This document shows, piece after piece, positions 51,582-64,000 of a DNA stretch of 64,000 nt (the stretch's first letter is position 1; each line of letters begins with the position of its first letter). Source of the DNA: Terasakiella magnetica (GTDB taxonomy: Bacteria; Pseudomonadota; Alphaproteobacteria; Rhodospirillales; Magnetospirillaceae); NCBI GenBank assembly GCA_902729415.1, contig CACVCF010000090.1, positions 22,449-86,448 of the forward strand. The letters are read 5' to 3'. Under the pieces are notes generated by a model. It worked only from the letters and a program-made list of their open reading frames with translations, searched no databases and was not told where the DNA came from. The translations under genes were made by a program, and so were the position numbers.

Positions 51582-52900
51582 TGCGCCGCTTCATCCTTCT
51601 TCTGGCACTGCTGGCCGTACTGGCTCCCGGTTCGGTGTGGGCGGTAACGGTGGAAAAGGTGGTCAGCCCCAAGGGGATCGAGGCCTGGCTGGTGCAGGAC
51701 CACACCAATCCTATCATTGCCATGGAGGTCGCCTTCAAGGGGGGGGCCTCGGCCGATCCGGCGGGTAAGGCCGGGCTGGCGGAAATGACGGCCGGATTGC
51801 TGGACGAGGGCGCGGGTCCGCTGGATTCTCAGGCGTTTCAGCAAAAGCTGGAAGATCTGGTCATCACCTTGAACTTCGATGCCGGACGCGACAGCTTTCG
51901 CGGCCATTTGAAGACTCTGACCCGGAACCGCGACACCGCGTTCGACCTGTTCCGTCTGGCCCTGACCCAACCCCGCTTTGACAAGGAGCCGGTGGAGCGG
52001 GTGCGGGGCCAAATCACCGCCAATCTGCTGCAGGAAGCCCAAGACCCCAATGCCACTGCCTCGCGGGAATGGTTTCGCGCAGCCTTCGCCGGGCATCCCT
52101 ACGCCAACTCGCCGCGCGGTACTCTAGACAGCGTCAAGACCCTCCAAGTGGCCGATATGCGTGGCTTCATCAAAGGCCAGTTGGCGCAAGACCGCCTGAC
52201 CATCGGCGTGGTGGGGGATCTGACTCCGGAGCAATTGGGCGCCCTGCTGGACGCCACCTTCGGCGCTTTGCCCGCCCGCAGCGGCCTTGCCGCCGTGCCC
52301 GAGGTGGAGGTACGCACAGGGGCGGCACTGACACTGATCGAGCGTGCCAATCCCCAGACCGTGGCCCTGTTCGGCATGAAGGGGATCAAGCGTGACGACC
52401 CCGATTGGTATGCCGCCTATGTGATGAACTATGTTCTGGGCGGCGGCGGCTTTTCGTCGCGGCTGACCGAGGAGGTGCGCGAGAAGCGCGGGCTGGCCTA
52501 TTCGGTCTATTCCTACCTGTCGCCCTTGCAGCATTCCGGCGTGATCATCGGCGGCGTCGCCACCGAGAACACCCGCTTTGGCGAATCCCTGGGGCTGATC
52601 CGCGAGGAATTCCGCCGTATGCGTGATGACGGGCTCAGCGACAAGGAATTGGCCGACGCCAAGACCTATCTCAACGGCTCGTTCCCGCTGCAACTGGATT
52701 CCACCACCAGCGTTGCCGCTCTTTTGGTGCAGTTGCAGTTGGATCGGTTGGGGATCGACTTCATCGACCGTCGCAAGGCCCTGATCGACGCGGTGACCCC
52801 CGCCGATATCAAGCGTGCCGCCGCCCGGCTGCTGCGTCCCGACCAGATGTTCATCGTGGCGGTGGGTAAGCCGACAGGGATCGAGCCGACAGCGAAGTAG
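51581..52900 (+). CDS. M16-family inactive partner subunit
   Basis: The 439-residue secreted protein (signal LLLALLAVLAPGSVWA) is homologous to the preceding peptidase. The zinc motif region reads GLAEMTAGLLDEG, where active members have HxxEH, so it cannot bind catalytic zinc. The C-terminal domain keeps the substrate-binding RGLAYSVYSYLSP (Arg/Tyr). Paired active/inactive M16 subunits form clamshell heterodimers. Translation is coupled to the upstream gene. It converges on a small zinc-ribbon gene. Confidence 0.93.
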   Translation: MRRFILLLALLAVLAPGSVWAVTVEKVVSPKGIEAWLVQDHTNPIIAMEVAFKGGASADPAGKAGLAEMTAGLLDEGAGPLDSQAFQQKLEDLVITLNFDAGRDSFRGHLKTLTRNRDTAFDLFRLALTQPRFDKEPVERVRGQITANLLQEAQDPNATASREWFRAAFAGHPYANSPRGTLDSVKTLQVADMRGFIKGQLAQDRLTIGVVGDLTPEQLGALLDATFGALPARSGLAAVPEVEVRTGAALTLIERANPQTVALFGMKGIKRDDPDWYAAYVMNYVLGGGGFSSRLTEEVREKRGLAYSVYSYLSPLQHSGVIIGGVATENTRFGESLGLIREEFRRMRDDGLSDKELADAKTYLNGSFPLQLDSTTSVAALLVQLQLDRLGIDFIDRRKALIDAVTPADIKRAAARLLRPDQMFIVAVGKPTGIEPTAK

Positions 52901-53152
52901 TTATCCGTTCAGTTGAGCCAAGGGGCGCGCAAGCGGGCGGTGGGGAGCTTTCTTCAGCTTCAGCTTTACCGGCGGCGCGCTTTCCTTGCCCTCCAGATGC
53001 ATGCGATAGCACGACAGGCACCACAGCACCGGAGCCAGAACGCGCTCACGCACGACACTGTGGCGGGTGCGGCGGTCGCAATGGGGGCAATGGCAGAATT
53101 CGTCCTGGGTGGGGCTCATGATGCATCGGTCGTCGGTAATTGCGGTCGCCAT
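52901..53152 (-). CDS. Small zinc-ribbon-like protein (83 aa)
   Basis: The 83-residue protein has a CHCPHC knuckle and, about 22 residues later, a CLSC pair, which together fit a treble-clef or zinc-ribbon fold. A Lys/Pro-rich tail follows. No named family is recognised. The start is uncertain (ATG 53152 or 53119, neither with a good ribosome-binding site). An inverted repeat at 53165-53206 lies immediately upstream and could be its operator. It converges on the M16 operon, ending 1 bp after it. Confidence 0.6.
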   Translation of the reverse strand: MATAITDDRCIMSPTQDEFCHCPHCDRRTRHSVVRERVLAPVLWCLSCYRMHLEGKESAPPVKLKLKKAPHRPLARPLAQLNG

Positions 53153-53164
53153 GTGAGTAAATCC

Positions 53165-53206
53165 AATCGGCTTTCACGGCCAGAGAAGGTTTCGTGAAAG
53201 CTGATT
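53165..53206. repeat. Inverted repeat upstream of the small zinc-ribbon gene
   Basis: AATCGGCTTTCACG (53165-53178) pairs with CGTGAAAGCTGATT (53193-53206), 14 bp with one mismatch and a 14-nt spacer. It lies 13 bp before the possible start at 53152. It may be an operator or a leader hairpin. Confidence 0.5.
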
Positions 53207-53263
53207 ATGCTCGGAAATATGTCGGTGGTATGGCGGATGAGAGGCTGAGTTCCATCCCCTATG

Positions 53264-53298
53264 CTAGAGCAATTTCCGGCCAATTGGAACCGCTCTAG
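53264..53298. repeat. CTAGAGC-bounded palindromic element, copy B
   Basis: CTAGAGCAATTTCC pairs imperfectly with GGAACCGCTCTAG around GGCCAATT. It matches the element at 23112 in size and ends. Its last CTAG supplies the stop codon of mlaA (TAG on the minus strand at 53297-53295), so the element has landed at or created the end of that gene. Confidence 0.6.
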
Positions 53299-54113
53299 GG
53301 CGAAACCCGATCAATGATCGTGCGCGACAGCAAGCTGGTGGAGGGTGTTGCACTGCGATGGAACCGGGGAGGGAGTGTCGCGTTCTGATCGGGGGGGGCT
53401 GCTGTAGTGTCGCAGCCACGAGCTAGATAGGCGTTGTGATCCTCGCGCAGCGCCTGATAGGGGTCGAGGCCGTCGGCCTCGGCGGCGGTCTTCGTGTAAC
53501 GTAACCCTGCGGCGGCGACACCCAGGTCTGTGATGAGATCTATGGCGACCAGGGTGGGGGAGATGAAGCTGAGTGCGTAGGCTTCGATCACGACCCCACC
53601 GGCAATGAGCCCTGTCGAATTCATGTTGGCCGAGCCGACCAGCGGCAGCACCAGATAGGGGCCGGGCGGCAGCCCGGTCTGACACAGCGATTCGATGAAG
53701 TCTGTCTCTTGTCGTTCAAGGCCCATGCGGGTGGCGACATCGAACAGACCGGCCACGCCTAGGGTCGAATTGATGGCAAAGCGCCCGGTAGGAACCGCGA
53801 TACCCTTGAGATCACGGCGCAGGGCGCCATTAATGATGAATTCGACCTCGGTCAGGTTGTTGTAGGCGTTCTGCAACGACGTCTTGACGGCGTTGGGGGT
53901 GCGCGGCCCCAAATAGTCGGTGGTCGGGGCGACGACCTTGAGTACCAATGCTCGGTTGAAGTCGAACATGGTGCGGTTGAACGGTTCCAGCGGATCATCG
54001 GCCGCCATGGCTGCTGTCGGTGCGGCCAGATGCGCCGCAACCGTGACCGCCACCAGTGGAAGACTGATTTTTCGGCGGATTCCCCATACGTACTGGCCGA
54101 GGGCGCAAAGCAT
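53295..54113 (-). CDS. mlaA: MlaA/VacJ family protein without lipobox
   Basis: MlaA removes mislocalised phospholipids from the outer leaflet of the outer membrane. The 272-residue protein has a signal segment ending APTAAMAADD and then the family blocks DPLEPFNRTMFDFNRALVLKV, GRFAINSTLGVAGLFDVATRMG and GPYLVLPLVGSANMNSTG. Enterobacterial MlaA is a lipoprotein; here no lipobox Cys is present, so it would be anchored differently or be soluble. The C-terminal ~40 residues are a low-complexity Pro/Ser/Thr tail ending in a stop formed by a CTAG palindrome, which may be an extension. Confidence 0.9.
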   Translation of the reverse strand: MLCALGQYVWGIRRKISLPLVAVTVAAHLAAPTAAMAADDPLEPFNRTMFDFNRALVLKVVAPTTDYLGPRTPNAVKTSLQNAYNNLTEVEFIINGALRRDLKGIAVPTGRFAINSTLGVAGLFDVATRMGLERQETDFIESLCQTGLPPGPYLVLPLVGSANMNSTGLIAGGVVIEAYALSFISPTLVAIDLITDLGVAAAGLRYTKTAAEADGLDPYQALREDHNAYLARGCDTTAAPPDQNATLPPRFHRSATPSTSLLSRTIIDRVSP

Positions 54114-54180
54114 GCGTCAGGATAGCGCCGCCTGCCCTTGAAACCAATGTTTCACCAGTGGGCCTGTGCAAATCTCTGAC

Positions 54181-54218
54181 CTGGAGCCTTATTCCGATAA
54201 TACGGAACCGGCTCCAGG
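54181..54218. repeat. Compound hairpin between lepA and mlaA
   Basis: CTGGAGCC...GGCTCCAG forms an 8-bp outer stem enclosing TTCCG-ATAATA-CGGAA. It lies downstream of lepA and upstream of mlaA on the same strand. No T-run follows on the minus strand, so it may be an RNA-processing or weak terminator hairpin. Confidence 0.5.
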
Positions 54219-54266
54219 ATTTGTATGCGTCTTCCCCTCCAGGGGGCTCAAATGGCGGAACTTACT

Positions 54267-56069
54267 CTAATCGTCGCCCATCTTGAGGGCGGCGAGGAAG
54301 GCGGATTGGGGAATCTCCACCTTGCCGAACTGACGCATACGCTTTTTGCCTTCCTTTTGCTTATCCAGCAGCTTGCGCTTACGGCTGGCGTCACCGCCAT
54401 AACACTTGGCGGTGACATCCTTACGCAGCGCGCTGATGCTTTCGCGCGCCACCACCCGCCCGCCGATGGCGGCCTGAATGGCGATCTGGAACATCTGGCG
54501 TGGGATCAGCTCCTTCAGACGCTGGCAGATGCCGCGGCCACGAGCCTCGGCATTGGCCTTGTGGACCACGAAGGACAGGGCGTCCACCGGTTCGGCGTTG
54601 ACCAGGATCGAGACCTTGACCAGATCGCTTTCGGCGTAGGAATCCACCTCGTAGTCAAAGCTGGCATAGCCGCGCGAGATGGATTTCAGACGGTCGTAGA
54701 AGTCGAACACCACCTCGTTCAGGGGCAGCTTGTAGACCGCCATGGCTCGTGACCCGGCATAGGTCAGGTCCATCTGCTGGCCGCGGCGGTCGGTGCACAG
54801 CGTCAGCACCGGCCCTAGATATTCGTCGGGAACCATGATGGTGGCCTTGATCCAGGGCTCTTCCATGTGGTCAATACGGGCGGGATCGGGCATGTCGGCG
54901 GGATTGTGCAACTCGTGCATCTCGCCGTTGGTGAGATGCACGCGATAGACCACGCTGGGGGCGGTGGTGATGAGGTCGAGGTTGAATTCCCGCTCCAGCC
55001 GCTCTTGGATGATCTCCAGATGCAACAGACCGAGGAAGCCGCAGCGGAAGCCGAAGCCCAGCGCTGCCGAGGTCTCGGGCTCGTACTGGAAGCTGGCGTC
55101 GTTGAGGCGCAGCTTGGCCAGACTGTCGCGCAGATCCTCGTAATCGGCTGCGTCGATGGGGAACAGGCCGCACCACACCACCGGCACACTGGGCTTGAAG
55201 CCGGGCAGGGGGGTGGCGGCGGGCTTCTTGTCGTCGGTGATGGTGTCGCCAACCTTGGTGTCGGCCACCGCCTTGATGCCAGCGGTGATGAAGCCCATCT
55301 CGCCGGGGCGCAGCTCGCCGGTCTGGACCAGCTTGGGGGTGAAATAGCCGCAACTGTCGACCTGATAGGTCAGACCGCTGGCCATCATGCGGATCTTCTG
55401 CCCCCTCTTGAGGATGCCGTTCTTGATCCGCACCAGAATGATGACGCCGAGATAGCTGTCGTACCAGGAATCCACCAGCAGGGCCTGCAACGGCTCGCTC
55501 TCGTCGCCTTCGGGACAGGGCAGGCGGTTGACCAGGGCTTCCAGCACGTCGCCGATGCCGATGCCGGTCTTGGCCGAGATCATTACCGCGTCCGAGGTGT
55601 CGAGGCCGATGACGTCTTCGATCTGTTGCTTGACGCGCTCGGGCTCGGCGGCGGGCAGATCGATCTTGTTCAGCACCGGCACCACTTCGTGCCCGGCGTC
55701 CAGCGCGTGATAGACATTGGCCAGGGTCTGGGCTTCGACACCTTGCGAGGCGTCGACCACCAGCAGCGAGCCTTCGCAGGCCGCCAGTGAGCGGGAAACC
55801 TCGTAGGCGAAGTCCACATGGCCGGGGGTGTCCATCAGGTTCAGCTGATAGGTCTGGCCGTCCTTGGCGGTATAGGACAGGCGCACGGTCTGGGCCTTGA
55901 TGGTGATGCCGCGCTCGCGCTCGATATCCATGGAATCGAGGATCTGTTCCTTCATGTCGCGCGCTTCGATGGCGCCGCATGCCTGAATCAGCCGGTCGGC
56001 CAGGGTGGACTTGCCGTGGTCGATATGGGCAACGATGGAGAAATTACGGATATGGGTGAGCTTGGTCAT
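54267..56069 (-). CDS. lepA: Elongation factor 4 (LepA)
   Basis: LepA is a ribosomal GTPase that back-translocates or assists ribosome biogenesis. The 600-residue protein has G1 [15 protein letters not shown]3 DTPGHVDF, G4 [13 protein letters not shown], and the LepA C-terminal domain with [24 protein letters not shown]. Length and motifs are standard. Upstream is a 64-bp gap to the TPR protein on the same strand. Confidence 0.98.
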   Translation of the reverse strand: MTKLTHIRNFSIVAHIDHGKSTLADRLIQACGAIEARDMKEQILDSMDIERERGITIKAQTVRLSYTAKDGQTYQLNLMDTPGHVDFAYEVSRSLAACEGSLLVVDASQGVEAQTLANVYHALDAGHEVVPVLNKIDLPAAEPERVKQQIEDVIGLDTSDAVMISAKTGIGIGDVLEALVNRLPCPEGDESEPLQALLVDSWYDSYLGVIILVRIKNGILKRGQKIRMMASGLTYQVDSCGYFTPKLVQTGELRPGEMGFITAGIKAVADTKVGDTITDDKKPAATPLPGFKPSVPVVWCGLFPIDAADYEDLRDSLAKLRLNDASFQYEPETSAALGFGFRCGFLGLLHLEIIQERLEREFNLDLITTAPSVVYRVHLTNGEMHELHNPADMPDPARIDHMEEPWIKATIMVPDEYLGPVLTLCTDRRGQQMDLTYAGSRAMAVYKLPLNEVVFDFYDRLKSISRGYASFDYEVDSYAESDLVKVSILVNAEPVDALSFVVHKANAEARGRGICQRLKELIPRQMFQIAIQAAIGGRVVARESISALRKDVTAKCYGGDASRKRKLLDKQKEGKKRMRQFGKVEIPQSAFLAALKMGDD

Positions 56070-56133
56070 CTGAATCTTGTTCCCTAAGGCTGCCGGAACA
56101 TAGATGCCTTGGCCGGTTTTGGGAAGGGTGGGG

Positions 56134-57741
56134 TTATTTCTTTCCAGGTTCGTCGAGCCAATGGGGCTCGATCACCTGACGGCTTTTGCGGCTCTCGGCC
56201 AGTTTGCGGACATGGGCGAGGTTTTTTGCCGCAACTTTGGCCGGGCCTTTGGCGCCGTGAGCCAGGAAAACCTCCAGCGCCGAGGCCAGGGCCGCTTCCG
56301 CCTCGGCCAGATGGCCGCCGCCTTTGGTGTGGCGGTCAAGCATGAACAAAGCCGAGCCCAGGGTGTTCTGGGTGGTGGCCCAGCCCAGCGGCGTGCGCTC
56401 ACGCGTGCGGATCTCCAGGATCGAGCGGCAGGCATCGACGGCGCGCTGCAACACTTCCGGATTCTTGATCTGGTCGCCGTAGACCTCCAGCACCTGAGCG
56501 ATGGTGTGCATGACGTCGGCCCAGCGCTGTGGCGTCTCGGTCCGGGAATAGACCTGCAATGTCGCTTGCAGCGCCTGCACCGCTTCACGTAACAGCTCGG
56601 TCTGGCCAGTCAGCAGGTCGAGGCGGTACAGCGCCACCCCCAGGCGGACCTGAGCCGAGGCCCATTCATGAGGCATGATGGCGCGCGGCAGGGTTTCCGC
56701 CGCCAACCGCCATTCCTTGATGGCCTCTTCCCATAAGGGGGCGGCGGCCTCTTTCTTGCGTTCAGCCCCGGCGGCCAGGGTGGCGGCCACGTGTTTGTGC
56801 AGCAACCCATGCTCCCATCCGGCATCGGTCCGGGTCAGGCGGCGCTCGGCTTGGCGATAGGCGTTGACACCCTTGTCGAACCAGGGTTGTGCCTGTTCCG
56901 GCGGCACCGCCAAAGCGGCGGTGGTGGCGACATGTCCGAACACCAATTGGCACGACCGCTGCTGCGGCATGGACATCTGTACCGGCGGGCGGGCGGCCAA
57001 GGCCTCGGCGGCGGCGGCGGCGGCGGGGAGAAACTTCTTGATGGCGGTGCGCTGGGGTTCGGTGGCGGGGTCCAGCGCGGCGAGGATAGCAGCGTAAAGC
57101 AGATTGGATGGCCCCTCGGCCAGATCCAGCGGCAGCTCGACGCGGGTGGTGGGGCCGAAGGCGGCGGCGCGTTCGTCGTCGGCGGCGGCGGTGGCAAGGC
57201 GCAGGCGATAGCCGTCCCGGCTGACATCACCCCAGACCAGCAGGTCGGCATCCTCCTCCACCACGGCGTGGCGGGTATTCAGGACGGCGGCCGAGACCTG
57301 GGACGGATCTTCCAGATTGTCCAGTTGGAAGACCTTGCCCAGGGACTTGACCTTGAAGACGCCGCGTTCGGTCAGCTTTTGATAGACCTGGGTGGCGGCG
57401 GCGCCATCGGCGTCCCCGGTCAGGGCTGCCACCGAAATGATGAAGGCGGGGGGCTCGATCACGCCCGTACCTTGAACCGGCGGAGGCAGAGCGGCGGGTT
57501 TTTGCCGGAAAAAGTTGGTGATGAGCTCGATCAGACCCGGTTGCTTGCCGCCTGTGGCGGTGGGGGTGGGAGCCGTGTGCGGAAACACCTGATCGGCAAC
57601 CGGGGTACGGGCCGCAGGAACGCCGGGTGGAGATGCAGGCGCAGAAACGGGCGCAGCGGCATCGCCGCCACGCTGGGCCATCAGTTCCTTGGCCCGTCGC
57701 AGCCGTTCGGCTCTCTTGTCGCTGTCTTCCGCGTTCGCCAT
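56134..57741 (-). CDS. TPR-like repeat protein of unknown function (535 aa)
   Basis: The protein has a charged N-terminus, a Pro/Ala-rich linker (20-95), and a ~150-residue middle with [24 protein letters not shown] and [12 protein letters not shown] (an adenylate-cyclase-associated or FlgO-like fold is possible but not provable). A C-terminal half of repeated helical pairs follows, with [16 protein letters not shown] and [16 protein letters not shown]. The latter are tetratricopeptide-type repeats. No signal peptide is seen. It lies between lepA and ligA on the same strand. Confidence 0.75.
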   Translation of the reverse strand: MANAEDSDKRAERLRRAKELMAQRGGDAAAPVSAPASPPGVPAARTPVADQVFPHTAPTPTATGGKQPGLIELITNFFRQKPAALPPPVQGTGVIEPPAFIISVAALTGDADGAAATQVYQKLTERGVFKVKSLGKVFQLDNLEDPSQVSAAVLNTRHAVVEEDADLLVWGDVSRDGYRLRLATAAADDERAAAFGPTTRVELPLDLAEGPSNLLYAAILAALDPATEPQRTAIKKFLPAAAAAAEALAARPPVQMSMPQQRSCQLVFGHVATTAALAVPPEQAQPWFDKGVNAYRQAERRLTRTDAGWEHGLLHKHVAATLAAGAERKKEAAAPLWEEAIKEWRLAAETLPRAIMPHEWASAQVRLGVALYRLDLLTGQTELLREAVQALQATLQVYSRTETPQRWADVMHTIAQVLEVYGDQIKNPEVLQRAVDACRSILEIRTRERTPLGWATTQNTLGSALFMLDRHTKGGGHLAEAEAALASALEVFLAHGAKGPAKVAAKNLAHVRKLAESRKSRQVIEPHWLDEPGKK

Positions 57742-57788
57742 TGCCTTTTTCTATACGGCACCACGGGGCAATGGGCAACAGGTCTGGG

Positions 57789-61546
<3,758 letters not shown>

Positions 61547-61547
61547 G

Positions 61548-62471
61548 TTACCAGAACTTCGCCCAGTTATACCAACCGCCGCTGGTTTTGGCGGGGTCGT
61601 CGGGGGCCTTGGCGGGTTTGGGCTTGTCCTCGGGCTTCTTGTCGGCCCAGGGGTTGATGGTGTCGACCCAGCTTCCCAGGATCTTGCCCGACGGGTTGGT
61701 GTTGCCTTCCTCGACGATGGCGAAGGAATCCGTATACCACTCGCTGCCGGGGAAGTTGTGGCCCAGCACCGCGGCGGTGCGCTGAGCCTCGGTCTCCAGG
61801 CCCAGGATGGAATAGATTTCCACCATGCGGTGCAAGGCTTCGGGGACGTGGGTGGTGGTCTGGAACTGTTCGGTCACCACCTTGAAGCGGTTGAGCGCCG
61901 CCAGATATTGCTTGAGCTTAAGATACTGCCGCCCCACCGTCATTTCCTTGCCCGCCATGTGGTCGCGGGCCAGATCCACCTTAAGGCGGGCGTCGCGGGC
62001 ATAGGGGCTGGTGGGAAAGCGGTCGACCACTTCTTGAAGGATCTTCAGGGCCTGTTCGGTCATCTTCTGGTCGCGGCGGACGTCCGAGATCTGTTCGTAA
62101 TAGCACAGACCCTTCAGATAATAGGCGTAGGCCACGTCCTTGTTGCCGGGATGCAGCTGGATGAAGCGGTCCAGGCCCAAAATGGCGTCGTCGTATTTGT
62201 TGCGCTCGTACAGCGCATAGGCGGCCATCAATTGCGCCTTGGTGGCCCAGACCGAATAGGGGTGCTGGCGGTCCACCTCTTCGAAGGTTTGGGCCGCCTT
62301 GTAGTACTCGTCCTTGTCGAGCAGATCCATGGCCTCGTTGTAAAGCTCCTCCACCGGGCGCTCGACATAATCGTCCTTCTTGTCGCCGGAACAGGCGCCA
62401 ACAATCAACAATGCTGCGACCGCGAACGTTCTTACCAGCGGGAAACGATCGAACAAGGATGCTTGAGTCAT
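61548..62471 (-). CDS. bamD: Outer membrane assembly lipoprotein BamD
   Basis: BamD is the essential TPR lipoprotein of the BAM complex. The 307-residue protein has a lipobox (LIVGACSG) and TPR helices with NEAMDLLDKDEYYKAAQTFEEVDRQHPYS. It also has YLKGLCYYEQ and FVERFPTSPYA-like DRFPTSPYARDARL. The C-terminal tail is Lys/Pro/Asp-rich. The longer frame to 62867 reaches into lpxC and is rejected; ATG 62471 is the first sensible start. recN follows 1 bp later. Confidence 0.96.
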   Translation of the reverse strand: MTQASLFDRFPLVRTFAVAALLIVGACSGDKKDDYVERPVEELYNEAMDLLDKDEYYKAAQTFEEVDRQHPYSVWATKAQLMAAYALYERNKYDDAILGLDRFIQLHPGNKDVAYAYYLKGLCYYEQISDVRRDQKMTEQALKILQEVVDRFPTSPYARDARLKVDLARDHMAGKEMTVGRQYLKLKQYLAALNRFKVVTEQFQTTTHVPEALHRMVEIYSILGLETEAQRTAAVLGHNFPGSEWYTDSFAIVEEGNTNPSGKILGSWVDTINPWADKKPEDKPKPAKAPDDPAKTSGGWYNWAKFW

Positions 62472-62557
62472 GGAAACTCGTGGGGAAAAGGCCGATCCGA
62501 TTGAAGGCGGACTATAGCATGACCATGGGGCAGGGGAAGAGTCGGCGTGCGGCCATG

Positions 62558-62587
62558 AAAAAACCCCCCTCGCCAAAGCGAAGGGGG
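62558..62587 (-). terminator. Terminator downstream of lpxC
   Basis: On the minus strand CCCCCTTCGC-TTTG-GCGAGGGGGG is followed by TTTTTT (AAAAAA at 62558-62563 on the plus strand). One mismatch interrupts a 10-bp stem. It separates lpxC from bamD transcription. Confidence 0.88.
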
Positions 62588-62607
62588 CCGTTGGGGGTCG
62601 TTTAAGA

Positions 62608-63600
62608 TCAGCCGTTGACCACGGCGCGGGCGGGAGCGGCGATGAAGGGGGCCGCGGCCGAGCCGGGGGTGGTGGTCGAATAGGTCCAGGCGGTCTGGTC
62701 GGCGAACAGGGCGCGCAACAGCTGGTTGTTGACCGCATGGCCCGAACGGACACCATGGAAGTGGCCCAGGAGGGGGGCTCCGGCGAGGTAGAGGTCGCCC
62801 ACCGCGTCCAGCACCTTGTGACGAACGAACTCGTCGCCATAGCGCAGACCGTCGTCGTTGAGTACACGGGTGCCGGTGGAATCGATCACCACCGCGTTAT
62901 CCAGCGAGCCGCCGCGGGCGAGGCCGTGGGCACGCAGCATGGAAACTTCCTGTTCGAAGCCGAAGGTGCGCGCCCGGCTGATTTCTGACTTGAAGGTGCC
63001 GCGCGACAGGTTGACGAAGAATTCCTGGCGGGAAATGGCGGTGCTGGCGAAGTCGATCTCGAACCGCACAGAAAAGCCAGAGGAGGGGGTGAGGGACGCG
63101 ACCCGGTCGCCGTCCTTGACCACCACCCGCTTCAGAACCTTGATGGCCCGGCGGGGAGCGTCCTGCTCGACCACACCGGCGCATTCGATCAGGAACAAGA
63201 AGGGCGCGGCGGACCCGTCCATCACCGGCACTTCCGGGCCGTTGATGTCGATCAGGCAATTGTCGATGTTCATGCCCGCCAGGGCGGCCATCAGGTGTTC
63301 GACGGTGCCGACAACGACGCCATCGTCGTTGCGCAGGCAGGAATTCATGCGGGTGTCGTGGACCGACGCCCAGTGGGCCGGGATAATGGCGCCGCCGCCG
63401 GCGATGTCGATGCGGCGGAAGCGGATGCCGGTGTCATGGTCGGCGGGGTGCAGCACCATGGTGACCTTGGCGCCGGAATGCAGGCCGATGCCGGTGCAGC
63501 CGATGCTGGTCTTCAAGGTGCGCTGGCTCACGGGAGCGGTATCGGACATGGTGGCGGGAGAGCTGCTGCCGGGACGCAATTGGCTGACGATCTTGTTCAC
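62608..63600 (-). CDS. lpxC: UDP-3-O-acyl-N-acetylglucosamine deacetylase
   Basis: LpxC catalyses the committed step of lipid A synthesis. The zinc and catalytic motifs are present: [25 protein letters not shown] and [14 protein letters not shown]. From the GTG at 63600 it has 330 residues; this start has AGGGGA upstream. The ATG at 63549 would give a more typical 313 residues but has no ribosome-binding site, and the frame to 63714 is too long. The C-terminus has a low-complexity Ala/Pro-rich tail that continues past the usual end. Confidence 0.93.
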   Translation of the reverse strand: MNKIVSQLRPGSSSPATMSDTAPVSQRTLKTSIGCTGIGLHSGAKVTMVLHPADHDTGIRFRRIDIAGGGAIIPAHWASVHDTRMNSCLRNDDGVVVGTVEHLMAALAGMNIDNCLIDINGPEVPVMDGSAAPFLFLIECAGVVEQDAPRRAIKVLKRVVVKDGDRVASLTPSSGFSVRFEIDFASTAISRQEFFVNLSRGTFKSEISRARTFGFEQEVSMLRAHGLARGGSLDNAVVIDSTGTRVLNDDGLRYGDEFVRHKVLDAVGDLYLAGAPLLGHFHGVRSGHAVNNQLLRALFADQTAWTYSTTTPGSAAAPFIAAPARAVVNG

Positions 63601-63780
63601 GCTCGATCCCCTATCCGTCGGTTTTTTGTCGACCGGATAACCCGGCGATCTCCAAACCTCAGTCTTCACGGTGATAGGTCTAGCAGGGGGGGCGCCAGTC
63701 CTCAAATCAATCATTGTTGCTGATTGTTACACTGCAGCATTACGAGGCAATGGTCTGATAAATAATGGGAAATCGGGCGT

Positions 63781-64000
63781 GGCCGGAGGCATCCCATCCG
63801 GCCCCGAGGAGCCCTTGGGGCTCGGAGTTGCGGGCAAGGCCCGGCGCGGCTGCTGCCGCGTGAGCCAAGCCCTGCGGATGCAGGGCGCCCGGCGCGTGAG
63901 GGACATCTCTTAATATAACCGAGGAGCCCTTGGGGCTCGGAGTTGCGGGCAAGGCCCGGCGCGGCTGCTGCCGCGTGAGCCAAGCCCTGCGGATGCAGGG
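63781..64000 (+). repeat. Multi-hairpin intergenic repeat, 115-bp unit in tandem (cut by window end)
   Basis: A hairpin GGCCGGA...TCCGGCC (63781-63803) is followed by a 115-bp unit (63806-63920). The next 80 bp, to the window end, repeat it exactly. The unit contains GAGCCC-TTG-GGGCTC, the hairpin CGCGGC-TGCT-GCCGCG and CCCTGC-GGAT-GCAGGG, then GCCCGGCGCGTGAGGG. It aligns along its length with the 110-bp unit at 35501. The ~180 bp between lpxC and this repeat show nothing else that I can support. Confidence 0.85.

Noticed and set aside
63740..63983. Short open frames with repeated peptides near the right edge
   Set aside because: The peptides are translations of the tandem DNA repeat in different phases and have no ribosome-binding site.

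Overview
The window is GC-rich, tightly packed chromosomal DNA of an alphaproteobacterium. The most likely source is the Rhodospirillales, and a Magnetospirillum-like organism fits best; this is inference from gene content. The supporting genes are an Irr-type Fur regulator, the histidine phosphotransferase ChpT beside a cheA-cheW-cheY-cheB-cheR operon, CobS/CobT cobaltochelatase next to a J-domain protein and BolA, an alphaproteobacterial BamF-type lipoprotein, MlaA without a lipobox, and an RpmB/MeaB neighbourhood. I saw no rRNA, tRNA, CRISPR array, intact insertion sequence or prophage.

Layout. 1-8000: the tail of a FliJ-like flagellar gene, nth, a histidinol-phosphatase-type phosphatase, kdsB-pheA (overlapping), a minus-strand cluster of a GGT-like protein, a small zinc-ribbon protein and a glutathione S-transferase, then gpt, irr and an orphan ParA. 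8100-14580: chpT and the chemotaxis operon, closed by a strong terminator. 14580-26200: a structured leader or small-RNA candidate before phoH, extensin-like lipoprotein, ybjQ, mog, rpmB, an operon of M32 carboxypeptidase, two tandem paralogous small proteins and MeaB running in frame into a CheZ-like phosphatase, then elbB, bacteriohemerythrin, an MFS carrier and an NAD-binding protein that overlap tail to tail, and a TPR protein. 26200-30100: bolA, J-domain protein, cobS, cobT. 30165-31315: a decayed copper P-type ATPase. 31700-45000: PAS sensor kinase, UPF0104 membrane protein, tandem pepA paralogues, hydrolase, acs, yciI-EVE-Rieske operon and several small envelope proteins. 45000-53000: ribF-ileS-lspA-bamF-M16-M16 operon. 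53000-64000: mlaA, lepA, a TPR protein, and lpxC, bamD, recN, ligA.

How parts work together. The chemotaxis operon lacks cheZ, but a complete CheZ-like sequence lies about 3.4 kb past its end, fused in frame to the MeaB GTPase reading frame. Envelope assembly is strongly represented: lspA processes lipoproteins, BamF and BamD belong to the outer-membrane protein assembly machine, LpxC and KdsB serve lipid A/LPS, and MlaA serves lipid asymmetry.

The most interesting non-coding content is a family of multi-hairpin intergenic repeats (3446-3561, 25205-25319, 35501-35743, 63781-64000). The stems appear to change together between copies while positions and loops are kept. Two of the loci are tandemly amplified, with periods of 110 and 115 bp. 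Two further palindrome families, bounded by CTAGTGT (42878-43042) and CTAGAGC (23112-23146, 53264-53298), are also present.
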